Origin: Auraticoccus cholistanensis
GTDB lineage: Bacteria; Actinomycetota; Actinomycetes; Propionibacteriales; Propionibacteriaceae
Direction: 5' to 3'
Assembly: GCF_009742705.1 (NCBI RefSeq)
Contig: NZ_WPCU01000010.1
Span: 538,522 to 602,521 of the forward strand
DNA length: 64,000 nucleotides
Of this stretch, positions 39,179 to 47,281 are shown one piece after another (position 1 is the stretch's first letter; each line of letters opens with the position of its first letter). A model generated the notes under the pieces. That model ran no database searches. It saw only the letters and a program-made list of their open reading frames with translations, and was not told where the DNA came from. Position numbers and translations under genes: made by a program.

Positions 39179-39955
39179 TCACCCCGCGAGGGCGTCGACC
39201 ACCGTGTCGGTGACGCGGGGACTCGCGCCCACCACCAGCGGAGCGCCCCCGGAGGTGGCCCGGTAGTGCTCGCCGGTGGTCAGCCGGGCCTCACCGCCCA
39301 GCTCGCGCAGCATCAGCGTGCCCGGCACGTGGTCCCACGGCCGGGGCGCGGAGTACACCACGAAGTCGGTCTCGCCGGTGAGCAGCCGCGGGTAGTCCAC
39401 CCCGCAGCACCAGGCCGAGGTGCCGATCGGTCCCAGCGGCGGGAAGGAGGCGTCGCGCCAGCGGGCCCGGGAGCTGACCCCGCGCCAGCTGCCCGGGTCG
39501 TCGCCGACCGGCTCGCGGTGCACCCGGTGGCCGTCGCGCCACACGCCGGCGCCGAGCTCGGCCACCCAGGAGGTGCGGTGCTGGGGCTGGTGGATCCAGG
39601 CCCGCACCGCCCGCCCGGAGCGGAGCTCGGCCACCATCACGGCGTGGTCCTCCGAGCCGCGGACGAAGTTGGCGGTGCCGTCGATGGGGTCGATCACCCA
39701 GGCGTGCTCGGCCCGACCCAGCCCGTCCAGCAGCGACGGGTCGGCGGCCACCGCCTCCTCGCCCACCACCAGGGCGTCGGGGTGGGCGGCGCTGAGCGCG
39801 GCGGTCAGCGCGGCCTCGGCCTCGGTGTCGGCCACCGTGACGAGGTCGCCGGGGTTCTTCTCCCGCACCTGGCCCTCGCCGAGGCGGCGGAAGCGGGGGG
39901 TGACCACGTCCTCGGCCACCGTGACGATCAGCTGCAGCACGTCGGAGGTGTCCAT
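39179..39955 (-). CDS. hisN: Inositol monophosphatase family protein, probable histidinol-phosphatase
   Basis: Magnesium-dependent phosphatase of 258 residues. Metal and catalytic motifs are VVGEEAV near residue 72, WVIDPIDGTANFVRG near 92 and PWDHVPGTLMLRELGG near 208, in the order of the family. The closest actinobacterial subgroup is histidinol-phosphatase HisN, but myo-inositol phosphatase activity is not excluded. An ATG at 39955 is used. It converges with the MBL gene and is divergent from the LacI gene. No histidine genes are adjacent, so the symbol is tentative. Confidence 0.82.
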   Translation of the reverse strand: MDTSDVLQLIVTVAEDVVTPRFRRLGEGQVREKNPGDLVTVADTEAEAALTAALSAAHPDALVVGEEAVAADPSLLDGLGRAEHAWVIDPIDGTANFVRGSEDHAVMVAELRSGRAVRAWIHQPQHRTSWVAELGAGVWRDGHRVHREPVGDDPGSWRGVSSRARWRDASFPPLGPIGTSAWCCGVDYPRLLTGETDFVVYSAPRPWDHVPGTLMLRELGGEARLTTGEHYRATSGGAPLVVGASPRVTDTVVDALAG

Positions 39956-40112
39956 GGTGGACAGCCAACCACGGCCGGGACCGCGCCCGCCCGCCCGGGT
40001 GCCCCACCTCCCGCGCGGGCCGCCTCGTCGGGTGGCGCGCCGTCCCAGGTGCCACAATGCCCACCAGCCGCGACGCCCGCCCGGGCGCAGGCGCCCCGAC
40101 GCGAGGAGACCC

Positions 40113-41135
40113 ATGGGCCGGATCACGATCCGCACCGTCGCCGAGGCGTGCGGGGTGTCGCCCTCGACGGTCTCCAACGCCTACAACCGCCCCGGGCAGC
40201 TGTCGGCGGCGCTGCGGGAGCGGATCCTGGCCACCGCCGAGGAGCTCGGCTACCCCGGGCCGAGCGCGGCCGGGCGGTCGCTGCGCTCGGGCCGGGCCGG
40301 CGCGATCGGCGTGCTGCTGTCCAACCAGCTCTCCTACGCCTTCTCCGACCCCTACGCCATCGGCTTCCTGGTCGGGGTGACCCAGGCCTGCGAGCGGGCC
40401 GGGGTGAGCGTGCTGCTGCTCAGCGCCGAGCACCCCGAGGGCGGGCCGGACCTGAGCGCGATCCAGCGGGCCAACATCGACGGCATCATCACCCTCACCT
40501 TCGACACCCACCCCAGCGTGCTGGAGCACGCCCGCCGCCGCGGTCTGCCGGTGGTCACCACCTACCCCGGCGCGGGCGACCACTCGGTGGCCGTGGACGA
40601 CGTCCGGGCCGGCGAGCTGGTGGGTGCCCACCTGCACGGTCTGGGCCACCGGCGGGTGGCCTGCGTGGTGGGCACCAGCTCCTCGACCGGGACGCCGGTC
40701 ACCGCCGTCGAGGCGCTGGCCGACCTGGACTACGTCGACCGGGTCACCGGCCTGCGCTCGGCGCTGCCCGACGCGGAGGTGACGATCTTCTCCGCCCGCC
40801 ACAACTCCTTCGACACCGGCCGGGCGGCCGCGGACGCGGTGCTGGCCGTGGACCCGTGGCCGACGGCGGTGGTCTGCTCCAGCGACGTGCTCGCCCTCGG
40901 TCTGCAGCACGAGCTGCGCGAGCGCGGGGTGCAGGTGCCGGGCCAGATCTCGGTGGCCGGCTTCGACGACATCGACGAGGCCGCCATCGGCGACCTCACC
41001 ACGGTGGCGCAGCCGATCGTCGACAAGGGACGGCTGGCCGCCGGCATGCTGCTGGGCGACGACGCGGGCCCGGCCCACGTGCTGCTCGAGGTCTCCCTGG
41101 TGGCCCGGGGCTCCACCGCCCCGCCGCGGGGCTGA
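40113..41135 (+). CDS. LacI-family transcriptional regulator (rhamnoside module)
   Basis: Sugar-responsive repressor of 340 residues. The LacI HTH is at the start: TIRTVAEACGVSPSTVSNAYNRPGQLSAALRERI, followed by the hinge YPGPSAAGRSLRSGRAG. The periplasmic-binding-like core includes ISVAGFDDIDEAA near residue 290. GAGGAGACC gives a good ribosome site. It is convergent with the GH78 gene. Two LacI-type palindromes lie in the GH78-importer divergent region 3 kb downstream; this protein is the obvious candidate to bind them, with rhamnose or a rhamnoside as inducer. Confidence 0.9.
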   Translation: MGRITIRTVAEACGVSPSTVSNAYNRPGQLSAALRERILATAEELGYPGPSAAGRSLRSGRAGAIGVLLSNQLSYAFSDPYAIGFLVGVTQACERAGVSVLLLSAEHPEGGPDLSAIQRANIDGIITLTFDTHPSVLEHARRRGLPVVTTYPGAGDHSVAVDDVRAGELVGAHLHGLGHRRVACVVGTSSSTGTPVTAVEALADLDYVDRVTGLRSALPDAEVTIFSARHNSFDTGRAAADAVLAVDPWPTAVVCSSDVLALGLQHELRERGVQVPGQISVAGFDDIDEAAIGDLTTVAQPIVDKGRLAAGMLLGDDAGPAHVLLEVSLVARGSTAPPRG

Positions 41136-41151
41136 GCGGGGCGTCTCAGCC
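41130..41151. terminator. Bidirectional terminator stem between lacI-type gene and GH78
   Basis: GGCTGAG (41130-41136) and CTCAGCC (41145-41151) form a 7-bp stem with an eight-base loop. The stop codon of each convergent gene lies in one arm. Confidence 0.55.
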
Positions 41152-43935
41152 GGACCCGCGGGAGCCGACCTCGGCGAGCCGCCGTGCGATGTCGGCCCGG
41201 GCCTCGTCGGGGACCTTGCGGCCGAGCAGCTCCTCCACCGTCCGGCCGGGGACCCAGCGGGTGTGGGCACGGACGTCCTCGGCCAGCGCCGGGTCGACCG
41301 CCGCGAGCCCCTCGAAGAAGGCCGCGTAGCCCGTCGGGTCGTCGACCAGCCGGGTCAGCGGCGAGTCCAGGCCGAGGGGGGTGGAGGGCTGCGCCGGCGC
41401 CCGCGCCGGGCACGTCCAGGCGTGGTCCCCCGAGCCGACCGTCAGCTCCCGCCCGTCGGGCAGCCGGACCCGCGCGGTGGTGTTCGGCGGGACGGTGGCC
41501 TGCACCACCAGCTCGTCGCCGTCGCGCCGCCAGCCGGCCCGGGCGGGCCCGTAGGGGGTGCGGTGCTCGGCGGCGGCGTGGTCGAGGCCGGCGAGCGGGA
41601 CGGGGGCGATGCGCAGCACCCGGTAGCCCGGCTCCGCCGGGGCCAGCCCGGCCAGGCAGCGGTGCAGCCAGTCGGCCACCGCGCCGAAGGCGTAGTGGTT
41701 GAACGAGGTCATCTGGCCGGGGTTGATGGTGCCGTCGGGCAGCATCGAGTCCCACCGCTCCCAGATGGTGGTCGCCCCCATGGTGACCGGGTAGAGCCAC
41801 GACGGGTTCTCGGTCTGGGTCAGCAGGCGGCCCGCGGTGGCGGCGTGGCCGGTGCGGGTCAGCGCGTCGCAGATGATCGGCGTGCCCACGAACCCGGTGC
41901 CGATCCGGTAGCCCTGCTCGCGGACCAGCCCGGCCAGCCGGTCGCCCAGGGCCTGCTGCTGCTCGGGCGGGGCGAGGTCGAAGGCGATGGCCAGCGCGTA
42001 GGCGGTCTGCGCGTCCGACATCATCCGCCCCGCCGGGGTGACGTACTCGGCCAGGAAGGCCGTCCGCACGCGTTCGGCGACCTCCCGGTAGCACCGCTCG
42101 ACCTCGTCGTGGCCCAGCACGGCGGCGGCCCGGGCCGTCAGCTGCGCGGAGCGGAAGACGTAGGCCGTGGCCACCAGGTCCGGCGAGGTGGCGGCCGCGG
42201 CCGGGCGGTCCGGGGGCGCCACCGGGTCCAGCCAGTCGCCGAACTGGAAGCAGCCCTCCCACAGCGACCTCTCCCCCGCCAGCGCCACCACCACGTCGGT
42301 CCAGGCACGGGCGCTGTCCAGCTGGTCCGCCAGCACCTGCCGGTCGGCGAAGCGCTCGAAGAGCACCCACGGCACCACGCAGGCGGCGTCCCCCCAGGCC
42401 GCCGCCGGCCGCGGCGGGGTGCGGGGCGGCGGGTTCGGCACCACGAAGGGGACCACCCCGCCGGCGTGACGCTGCTCCAGCGCCAGGTCGCGCAGCCAGG
42501 AGGCCAGGAAGCCGCGGGTGTCGTAGAGGAAGGCGGCCGTGGGTGCGAACACCTGGATGTCGCCGGTCCAGCCCAGCCGCTCGTCGCGCTGCGGACAGTC
42601 GGTGGGCAGGGAGAGGAAGTTGCCGCGCAGGCTCCACACCACGTTCTCGTGCAGCCGGTCCAGCAGCGGGTGCGAGCAGCTGAACCAGCCGGTGCGCTCC
42701 ATGTCGCTGTGCACGACGACGGCCGTGACGTCGGACGGGTCGACCTCCACCCCGCTCAGCTCGGCGTAGCGGAAGCCGTGGAAGGTGAACTCGGGCTCCC
42801 ACACCTCCTCGCCGGTGCCGGCGAGGGTGCAGCTGTCGGTGGCCGCCGCCCGCCGCAGCGGCCGGGTGCCGAGCTCGCCGTGCTCGAGCACCTCGGCGTG
42901 GCGCAGGGTGAGCACCTCGCCGGCGCCGCCGCGCACCCGGACCCGCAGCCGTCCCACCAGGTTCTGCCCGAAGTCGAGCACCGTCCCGCCCGACGGCGTG
43001 GTGATCACGTCGACCACGCCGCGCTCCTCGGTGCGTCGCACCGCGGGCGAGCGCCGCGGCTCGGGCACCACCGGGCTCGGCCGGACCTCGGCCGGGGCCC
43101 AGCCGGAGTCGTCGAACCCCGGGCTGTCCCAGCCCGGCTGCCGCCGCCGGAGGTCGACGTGCTCGCCCTGGTAGATGCCGCTGGCCACCACCGGGCCGGG
43201 GCTCACCCGCCACCCGGGACCGGTGAGCACCTCCTCGAGGCGCCCGTCGGCGTACTCCACCACGAGCTGGGCGGCCACCTGCGGCTGCTCGGCGTAGAAG
43301 CCCCGCTGCCGCCCCGGGGGTCCGTAGCGCTCGGTGGCCCAGGCCCCGGCGAAGCGGATGCCCAGGGCGTTGGTGCCCGGCACCAGCAGCGCGGTGACGT
43401 CGGTGGTCTCGTGCACCATGCGGTACTGGTAGGCCGTCCAGCCCGGCTTGAGCACCTGGTCGTCGACGTCGGTGCCGTTGAGGACCGCCTGGTAGGCCCC
43501 GAGCGCGGTGGCGTACAGCGTGGCGGAGCGGACCTCGCCGGCCACCTCGAACTCGGTGCGCGCCAGCCCGGGCTGGGCGACCGCCGTCGGCCCGGGCAGC
43601 CCGACCGCCTCCGCCCGCCACGCGCCCTCGGCGAGGAACCCGCCGCGGACGGTGACCGGTTCGCTCCACTCCCCCGGCCCGCCGTCGCGGCCGCGCACCC
43701 GCACCCGCACGTCCGCCGCCTCCCGCGGGGCGAGCGGGGCGAACGGCCAGGGGACCAGCACCGAGTCGGGGCCCTCGAGCACGACCGGCTCCCCGTCGTC
43801 GCGCCGGAGCTCGGCACCGGTCTGCACCCAGTCGGGGGTGTCGGTGACGGTGGTCCAGCTCAGCGCCGGGGTGGGGGTGGGCACGAAGTCGTCACCGCTG
43901 GGACGCTCGACGGTGAGGGTCGGGACGGTGGTCAC
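41146..43935 (-). CDS. Alpha-L-rhamnosidase, GH78
   Basis: Intracellular glycoside hydrolase of 929 residues with no signal peptide, so it should act on imported rhamnosides. Domains run in the usual order: N-terminal fibronectin-like region (about 1-95), Bac_rhamnosid N domain with LFVNG-like ALGAYQAVLNGTDVDDQVLKPGWT, the concanavalin-like middle domain, and the (alpha/alpha)6 catalytic barrel containing LPTDCPQRDERLGWTGDIQVF and GATTIWERWDSMLPDGTINPGQ. A beta C-terminal domain follows. The last 70 residues form an extra tail. GTG 43935 has CAGGAG upstream. LacI-type operator and TTGACA promoter precede it. Confidence 0.94.
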   Translation of the reverse strand: MTTVPTLTVERPSGDDFVPTPTPALSWTTVTDTPDWVQTGAELRRDDGEPVVLEGPDSVLVPWPFAPLAPREAADVRVRVRGRDGGPGEWSEPVTVRGGFLAEGAWRAEAVGLPGPTAVAQPGLARTEFEVAGEVRSATLYATALGAYQAVLNGTDVDDQVLKPGWTAYQYRMVHETTDVTALLVPGTNALGIRFAGAWATERYGPPGRQRGFYAEQPQVAAQLVVEYADGRLEEVLTGPGWRVSPGPVVASGIYQGEHVDLRRRQPGWDSPGFDDSGWAPAEVRPSPVVPEPRRSPAVRRTEERGVVDVITTPSGGTVLDFGQNLVGRLRVRVRGGAGEVLTLRHAEVLEHGELGTRPLRRAAATDSCTLAGTGEEVWEPEFTFHGFRYAELSGVEVDPSDVTAVVVHSDMERTGWFSCSHPLLDRLHENVVWSLRGNFLSLPTDCPQRDERLGWTGDIQVFAPTAAFLYDTRGFLASWLRDLALEQRHAGGVVPFVVPNPPPRTPPRPAAAWGDAACVVPWVLFERFADRQVLADQLDSARAWTDVVVALAGERSLWEGCFQFGDWLDPVAPPDRPAAAATSPDLVATAYVFRSAQLTARAAAVLGHDEVERCYREVAERVRTAFLAEYVTPAGRMMSDAQTAYALAIAFDLAPPEQQQALGDRLAGLVREQGYRIGTGFVGTPIICDALTRTGHAATAGRLLTQTENPSWLYPVTMGATTIWERWDSMLPDGTINPGQMTSFNHYAFGAVADWLHRCLAGLAPAEPGYRVLRIAPVPLAGLDHAAAEHRTPYGPARAGWRRDGDELVVQATVPPNTTARVRLPDGRELTVGSGDHAWTCPARAPAQPSTPLGLDSPLTRLVDDPTGYAAFFEGLAAVDPALAEDVRAHTRWVPGRTVEELLGRKVPDEARADIARRLAEVGSRGSG

Positions 43936-43995
43936 GGCTGGCTCCTGTCGCGGGGTGGGGTGGCCACGACAGAGGGACGCCGTCGTCGCACCGCC

Positions 43996-44025
43996 ATCAT
44001 GAAAACGTTTCATCAGACGTGTCAA
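43996..44025 (-). promoter_or_regulatory. GH78 promoter with LacI-type operator
   Basis: On the minus strand TTGACA (44025-44020), 18 bases and CATGAT (44001-43996) form a promoter. The spacer contains TGAAAACGTTTCA (44000-44012), a LacI-type palindrome, so bound repressor would block polymerase. Confidence 0.7.
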
Positions 44026-44099
44026 CCACCCGACCGACGGATGGCACGACACCCCGACGGCGCTCGACCGGGACCAGAACCAGCCCGCCCGTGTGATCC

Positions 44100-44154
44100 T
44101 TGACACACCTGCCGCGCCGACCTACCGTGGCGAGCAGGTGTTGAACCGTTTCAA
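44100..44154 (+). promoter_or_regulatory. Importer operon promoter with LacI-type operator
   Basis: TTGACA (44100-44105), exactly 17 bases, then TACCGT (44123-44128). The palindrome TTGAACCGTTTCAA (44141-44154) lies just after the predicted transcript start, a position suited to repression. Confidence 0.75.
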
Positions 44155-44185
44155 CGCGCGTCACCCATCTGACAAGGAGGTCAAG

Positions 44186-45499
44186 ATGAACGCACGGAAC
44201 CGACGAGCCGCGATCGCCGTGGGAGCGACGGTGCTGGCCACGTCCCTGGCGGCCTGCGGCGGAGGCGGCGGCGCCGCCGACGGCGGCACGGTCGAGATCG
44301 AGTTCCTGACCCAGGACGGTGGGACGAGCGTTCCGCTGGCCGAGGCCATGATCGAGGCCTTCCAGACGGCGAACCCCGACGTCGTGGTCAAGCTGCAGAC
44401 CCAGCCCGGGGGCACCGAGGGCGACAACCTCACCAAGACCAAGCTCTCCACCCAGGAGATGTCTGACGTCTTCACCTACAACTCCGGCTCGCTGCTGCAG
44501 GCCCTCAACCCCGACCAGACGCTGGTGCCGCTGTCGGACCAGCCGTGGGTGGGTGACCTCAGCGAGGACTTCGCGCAGGTGGTGAGCACCCCCAACGGCC
44601 TGTACGGCGCCCCGGTGGGCACCTCGCGGGTGGGCGCGGTGATGTACAACCGGGCCCTCTACGAGGAGCTCGGGCTGGAGGTGCCCACCTCGTGGTCGGA
44701 GTTCATGGCCAACAACGAGACGATCGCCGCCGAGGCACCCGACGTGGCGCCGATCATCCAGACCTACGGCGACACCTGGACCAGCCAGCTGTTCGTGCTG
44801 GGCGACTTCGCCAACGTGCAGTCCGCGGACCCGCAGTGGGCCGCCGAGTACACCGCCGGCAACCGCTCCTACGCCGAGGAGCCCGGGCTGGCCGGCTTCC
44901 GCCACCAGCAGGAGGCCTTCGAGGCCGACCTGTTCAACGAGGACTTCCCCTCGGCGACCTTCGAGAACGGGCTGCGGATGCTCGCCGAGGGCGAGGGCGC
45001 CCACTACCCGATGCTCACCGACTCGATCTCCACGATCCAGCAGAACAACCCCGACGCGGTCGACGACATCGGGGTGTTCGCGCTGCCGGCCGACGACGCG
45101 GCCAACACCGCGATCACGGTGTGGCAGCCCAACGCCATCTACATCCCCAGCACCACCGAGGACGAGAAGCTCGAGGCGGCCAAGCGCTTCGTGACCTTCT
45201 TCAACTCACCCGAGGGGTGTGCCGTGCAGTCGGAGGTCCTCGTGCCCGGCGGGCCGTTCGTGACCAGCGCCTGCCCCGCACCCGAGGACGCCCCGCCGAT
45301 CATCGCCGACATCCAGGAGTACTTCGACTCCGGCGCCACCACGCCCGCGCTGGAGTTCCTCTCCCCCATCAAGGGCCCCAACCTGGAGAACATCACCGTG
45401 GCGGTCGGCTCGGGGATCACCAGCGCCGCCGACGGTGCCGCCCAGTACGACGAGGACGTGCGCAAGCAGGCCCAGCAGCTCGGCCTCGAGGGCTGGTGA
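44186..45499 (+). CDS. ABC sugar transporter substrate-binding lipoprotein (rhamnoside module)
   Basis: Extracellular receptor of a CUT1-type sugar importer, 437 residues. Signal peptide and lipobox are MNARNRRAAIAVGATVLATS followed by LAAC, Cys near residue 26. The SBP_bac_1 fold is seen in PDVVVKLQTQPGG, TYNSGSLLQALNPDQTLVPLSDQPWV and GTSRVGAVMYNRALYEELGLEVPTSW. AAGGAGG is an excellent ribosome site. Two permeases follow at once. The GH78 gene is divergent with LacI-type sites between, so rhamnose oligomers or plant rhamnosides are the likely ligands. Confidence 0.93.
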   Translation: MNARNRRAAIAVGATVLATSLAACGGGGGAADGGTVEIEFLTQDGGTSVPLAEAMIEAFQTANPDVVVKLQTQPGGTEGDNLTKTKLSTQEMSDVFTYNSGSLLQALNPDQTLVPLSDQPWVGDLSEDFAQVVSTPNGLYGAPVGTSRVGAVMYNRALYEELGLEVPTSWSEFMANNETIAAEAPDVAPIIQTYGDTWTSQLFVLGDFANVQSADPQWAAEYTAGNRSYAEEPGLAGFRHQQEAFEADLFNEDFPSATFENGLRMLAEGEGAHYPMLTDSISTIQQNNPDAVDDIGVFALPADDAANTAITVWQPNAIYIPSTTEDEKLEAAKRFVTFFNSPEGCAVQSEVLVPGGPFVTSACPAPEDAPPIIADIQEYFDSGATTPALEFLSPIKGPNLENITVAVGSGITSAADGAAQYDEDVRKQAQQLGLEGW

Positions 45500-45503
45500 C
45501 GCC

Positions 45504-46448
45504 ATGGCGTCGACCACCACGTCCGCGGCCCGGGTGGCGGCGCTGCCCCGCGCGACGAGGCTCGAGGAGCCACCCGGGCACGGGCGCGGCGGCATCCGCA
45601 CGATGTACCCGTCGTGGTTCTACCTGCCCGCAGGTGCGCTCTACGTCGTGTTCTTCGCGGTGCCGACCTTCGCCTCGTTCTACTTCGCGCTGACCCGCTG
45701 GACGCTGTTCGACGTCGAGTTCATCGGCCTCGACAACTTCGTGCAGTTCTTCCAGGAGCCGCAGCTGGTGCAGGGCTTCGTCAACACCTTCTTCTACGGC
45801 TTCGTCACCTCGGCCCTGAAGGTGGTGCTCGGTCTGGCGCTGGGGCTGCTGCTCACCTCCCAGATCATCGCCCGGGGCTACCTGCGCTCGGTGGTGTTCT
45901 TCCCGGTGCTGGTCTCCACCATCGGCATCGGCATCACCTTCAAGGTGCTGCTCGACCCCTTCGGCGGGCTGGTCAACGAGTCGCTGGCCGCTCTCGGCAT
46001 CACCGGTCCCGGCTGGCTCACCGACCCGGCCTGGGCGCTGTTCTCGGTGGCGCTGATCGACGTGTGGAAGGGCGTCGGCATCGCCACCCTGATCTACATC
46101 GCCGGGCTGGTGGCCATCCCGCAGGAGTACTACGAGGCCGCCCGGGTCGACGGCGCCACCAGCTGGCAGCTGTTCCGGCGGATCACGCTGCCGCTGGTCC
46201 GCCCGGCGACGGCCACGGTGGTGGTGCTCTCGCTGATCGGCGGGCTGAGGTCGTTCGAGCTCATCTGGGCCACCACCCGCGGCGGGCCGGGCTTCACCAG
46301 CGACGTGATCGCCTCGGTGATCTACAAGCAGTACCAGGCCGGCTTCTACGGCCTGTCGACCGCCGGCAACGTCGTGCTGTTCGTGGTGGTCACCGCGATC
46401 ATGATCCCCGTCTCGATCCTGCTCAACCGCAAGGAGGTCGACCGGTGA
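45504..46448 (+). CDS. ABC sugar transporter permease, MalF type
   Basis: First membrane subunit, 314 residues, six hydrophobic helices after a hydrophilic N-terminus of about 40 residues. The EAA loop that docks with the ATPase reads EYYEAARVDGATSWQLFRRITLPLV near residue 210, complete with the conserved Gly. It begins four bases after the receptor gene and overlaps the next permease (GTGA). No ATPase gene is present in the cluster, so a shared MsiK/UgpC-type ATPase encoded elsewhere must be used. Confidence 0.93.
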   Translation: MASTTTSAARVAALPRATRLEEPPGHGRGGIRTMYPSWFYLPAGALYVVFFAVPTFASFYFALTRWTLFDVEFIGLDNFVQFFQEPQLVQGFVNTFFYGFVTSALKVVLGLALGLLLTSQIIARGYLRSVVFFPVLVSTIGIGITFKVLLDPFGGLVNESLAALGITGPGWLTDPAWALFSVALIDVWKGVGIATLIYIAGLVAIPQEYYEAARVDGATSWQLFRRITLPLVRPATATVVVLSLIGGLRSFELIWATTRGGPGFTSDVIASVIYKQYQAGFYGLSTAGNVVLFVVVTAIMIPVSILLNRKEVDR

Positions 46449-47278
46449 GGGCGCGACGGGTCCGCGGAGTCGTCGTCGGCGCGGTCGCGGTGCTGGTCTC
46501 GGTCGTGGTCTTCCTGGTCCCGTTCGCCTTCATCCTGGTGACGGCGGCCAAGACCGCCGAGGAGGCCTCGCTGCTGTCGTTCAGCCTGCCGAGCGAGTGG
46601 GCGCTGTGGGACAACCTGGTGGCGGTGCTGACCACCCGTGACGGCGTCGTGGTGCGGGCCTTCGTCAACTCCACGATCCTGACGGTGGCCAGCGTCGCGC
46701 TGATGGTCGTCGTCGCGGCCATGGTCGGCTACGTGCTGCAGCGCAGGTCGAGCCGCTGGAACCCGGTGGTCAACTTCTTCGTGCTGGCCGGGCTGATCGT
46801 CCCGCCGGCCGTGGTGCCCACCATCTGGGTGCTGCAGACCATCGGGCTGTTCAAGACCATCCCCGGCATGGTGCTCATCAACGCCACCTTCGGGCTGTCG
46901 TTCTGCGTGCTGCTGTTCCGGGCGTTCGTCTCGACCGTGCCCCGCGAGCTGGACGAGGCGGCGATCATCGACGGCGCGGGGCCGATGCGGCTGTTCTTCA
47001 CCGTGGTGCTGCCGCTGCTCAAGCCGGTGGTGATCACGGTCGTCGTGGTGCAGGCGGTCGCGGTGTTCAACGACTTCACCGGTCCGCTCTACTTCCTGCC
47101 CGGCGACGAGAACGCCACCGTGCAGCTGACGCTGTACAACTTCCAGAGCCAGGTGCTGAGCCAGTGGAACCTGCTCTTCATGGACATCCTGCTGATCACC
47201 CTGCCGCCGCTGGTGATGTACATCTTCTTCAACCGCCAGATCGTGGCCGGGATGACCAGCGGGGCGGTGAAGGGCTGA
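46445..47278 (+). CDS. ABC sugar transporter permease, MalG type
   Basis: Second membrane subunit, 277 residues, six helices. The EAA loop is ELDEAAIIDGAGPMRLFFTVVLPLLKP near residue 175. GTG 46445 overlaps the previous stop, so the pair is coupled. The operon ends three bases before the convergent D-aminoacylase stop, marking the boundary between the rhamnoside and D-amino-acid modules. Confidence 0.93.
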   Translation: MRARRVRGVVVGAVAVLVSVVVFLVPFAFILVTAAKTAEEASLLSFSLPSEWALWDNLVAVLTTRDGVVVRAFVNSTILTVASVALMVVVAAMVGYVLQRRSSRWNPVVNFFVLAGLIVPPAVVPTIWVLQTIGLFKTIPGMVLINATFGLSFCVLLFRAFVSTVPRELDEAAIIDGAGPMRLFFTVVLPLLKPVVITVVVVQAVAVFNDFTGPLYFLPGDENATVQLTLYNFQSQVLSQWNLLFMDILLITLPPLVMYIFFNRQIVAGMTSGAVKG

Positions 47279-47281
47279 GCC

